Part shown: positions 63,787 through 64,000 of the stretch, piece by piece
How positions within the stretch are numbered: the stretch's first letter is position 1
Layout of the letters: each line of letters opens with the position of its first letter
NCBI RefSeq assembly: GCF_014650555.1
Contig: NZ_BMVE01000001.1
Span: 620,001-684,000 of the forward strand
DNA: 64,000 nucleotides
Direction: 5' to 3'
From: Streptomyces goshikiensis
Lineage (GTDB): Bacteria > Actinomycetota > Actinomycetes > Streptomycetales > Streptomycetaceae
Notes under the pieces: model-generated
Told to the model about the DNA's origin: nothing
The model's database searches: none
The model's input: only the letters and a program-made list of their open reading frames with translations
Made by a program: the position numbers and the translations under genes

Positions 63787-64000
63787 CTAGCCGGCGGCGG
63801 GCGTCTGCTTGAACTCCAGGGCCGACGCCATCGCGCCGAGCTGCTCGAAGGGGGCCGTACCGGTCACGACGGTGACGTAGCCCTCCCCCCGCCGGACGAG
63901 CGCGTCGTACTTTTCGCCCTCCCAGCGCTCCCAGGCGGTGTCGCCGACCTGCTGCGTCTGCCCGGTGGCCTTCGCCTGCTGGGTGATCTTCGCGAGGTAC
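63787..64000 (-). CDS. DUF4245 protein, C-terminal part (runs off window)
   Basis: The last 70 residues of a minus-strand gene cut by the window end; stop TAG at 63787. The visible segment has DTAWERWEG, DALVRRGEGYVTVVTGTAP and LGAMASALEFKQTPAAG, the pattern of DUF4245 proteins (a membrane-anchored, probably extracytoplasmic domain). In actinobacteria this gene lies between glpX and xseB, which fits its position here. Confidence 0.72.
   Translation of the reverse strand, partial: YLAKITQQAKATGQTQQVGDTAWERWEGEKYDALVRRGEGYVTVVTGTAPFEQLGAMASALEFKQTPAAG

Overview
The window is very GC-rich chromosomal DNA with third codon positions almost entirely G or C, frequent GTG and TTG starts, GTGA/ATGA stop-start overlaps and Streptomyces-type families (mycothiol genes, DUF6113, DUF6542, SpoIIE-type phosphatase with an anti-sigma-like ATPase, VanW-like cell-wall protein). 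It reads as a chromosomal segment of a Streptomyces or close relative. I see no phage, insertion sequence, CRISPR array, rRNA or tRNA. No gene looks clearly foreign.

Two old actinobacterial gene neighbourhoods frame the window, recognised from memory of Mycobacterium tuberculosis gene order. The first (1-35450) matches the Rv1165-Rv1210 block: tag, a DivIVA-like protein, a FolP2-type dihydropteroate synthase homologue, a LOG-family protein, dapE, dapC, the 7Fe ferredoxin fdxA, mshB with its DUF6113 partner, typA and an LpqW-like lipoprotein. The second (55942-64000) matches the Rv1099c-Rv1112 block: ychF, a DUF6542 protein, ispH, xseA, xseB and the end of a DUF4245 protein. In both blocks extra genes have been inserted.

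Layout. 1-8989: DNA repair, DAP/lysine biosynthesis (dapE, dapC), ferredoxin, and a coupled acetyltransferase/SirB1 pair. 9137-12673: a four-gene operon of DrrAB-type ABC exporter plus DesKR-type two-component system. 12874-17711: a VanW-like protein, mshB, a small membrane protein and a mycothiol-dependent DinB-type enzyme. 17731-30401: two complete paralogous peptide ABC importers (each dppA-B-C-D-F) on the minus strand, separated by a tandem-GNAT acetyltransferase. 30840-35450: typA and the lpqW-like lipoprotein. 35821-39591: an Sdh1-type succinate dehydrogenase. 39692-42555: a TPM-domain protein and PspA. 42645-46792: a PAS-GAF-SpoIIE-HATPase protein, a free HATPase, a NUDIX hydrolase and a SPOR-like protein. 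47141-54268: a GntR regulator, a secreted subtilase, a threonine-synthase-like enzyme, and a secreted operon of two antigen-85-like esterases with a trypsin-like protease. 54401-55899: a MarR regulator divergent from a secreted beta-propeller protein, with a palindromic operator lying exactly inside a good promoter. 55942-64000: a Uma2 remnant, ychF, ppgK, ispH, an amino acid permease, xseA, xseB, a malonic-semialdehyde-reductase-type nitroreductase and a partial DUF4245 gene.

The most interesting signals are the MarR operator/promoter architecture, an in-frame internally deleted Uma2 gene, the FolP2-type motif changes, the LpqW-like protein with large charged low-complexity insertions, the tandem dpp operons sharing a 101-bp identical tract, an attenuator-like hairpin in only one of the two dpp operons, a stop codon lying inside a 12-bp tandem repeat, and several genes whose start codon lies 6-7 bases after a -10 hexamer (probable leaderless transcripts). 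I do not see a large, clearly undescribed multi-gene system; the best candidates for new biology are the esterase/protease operon and the MarR-propeller pair.
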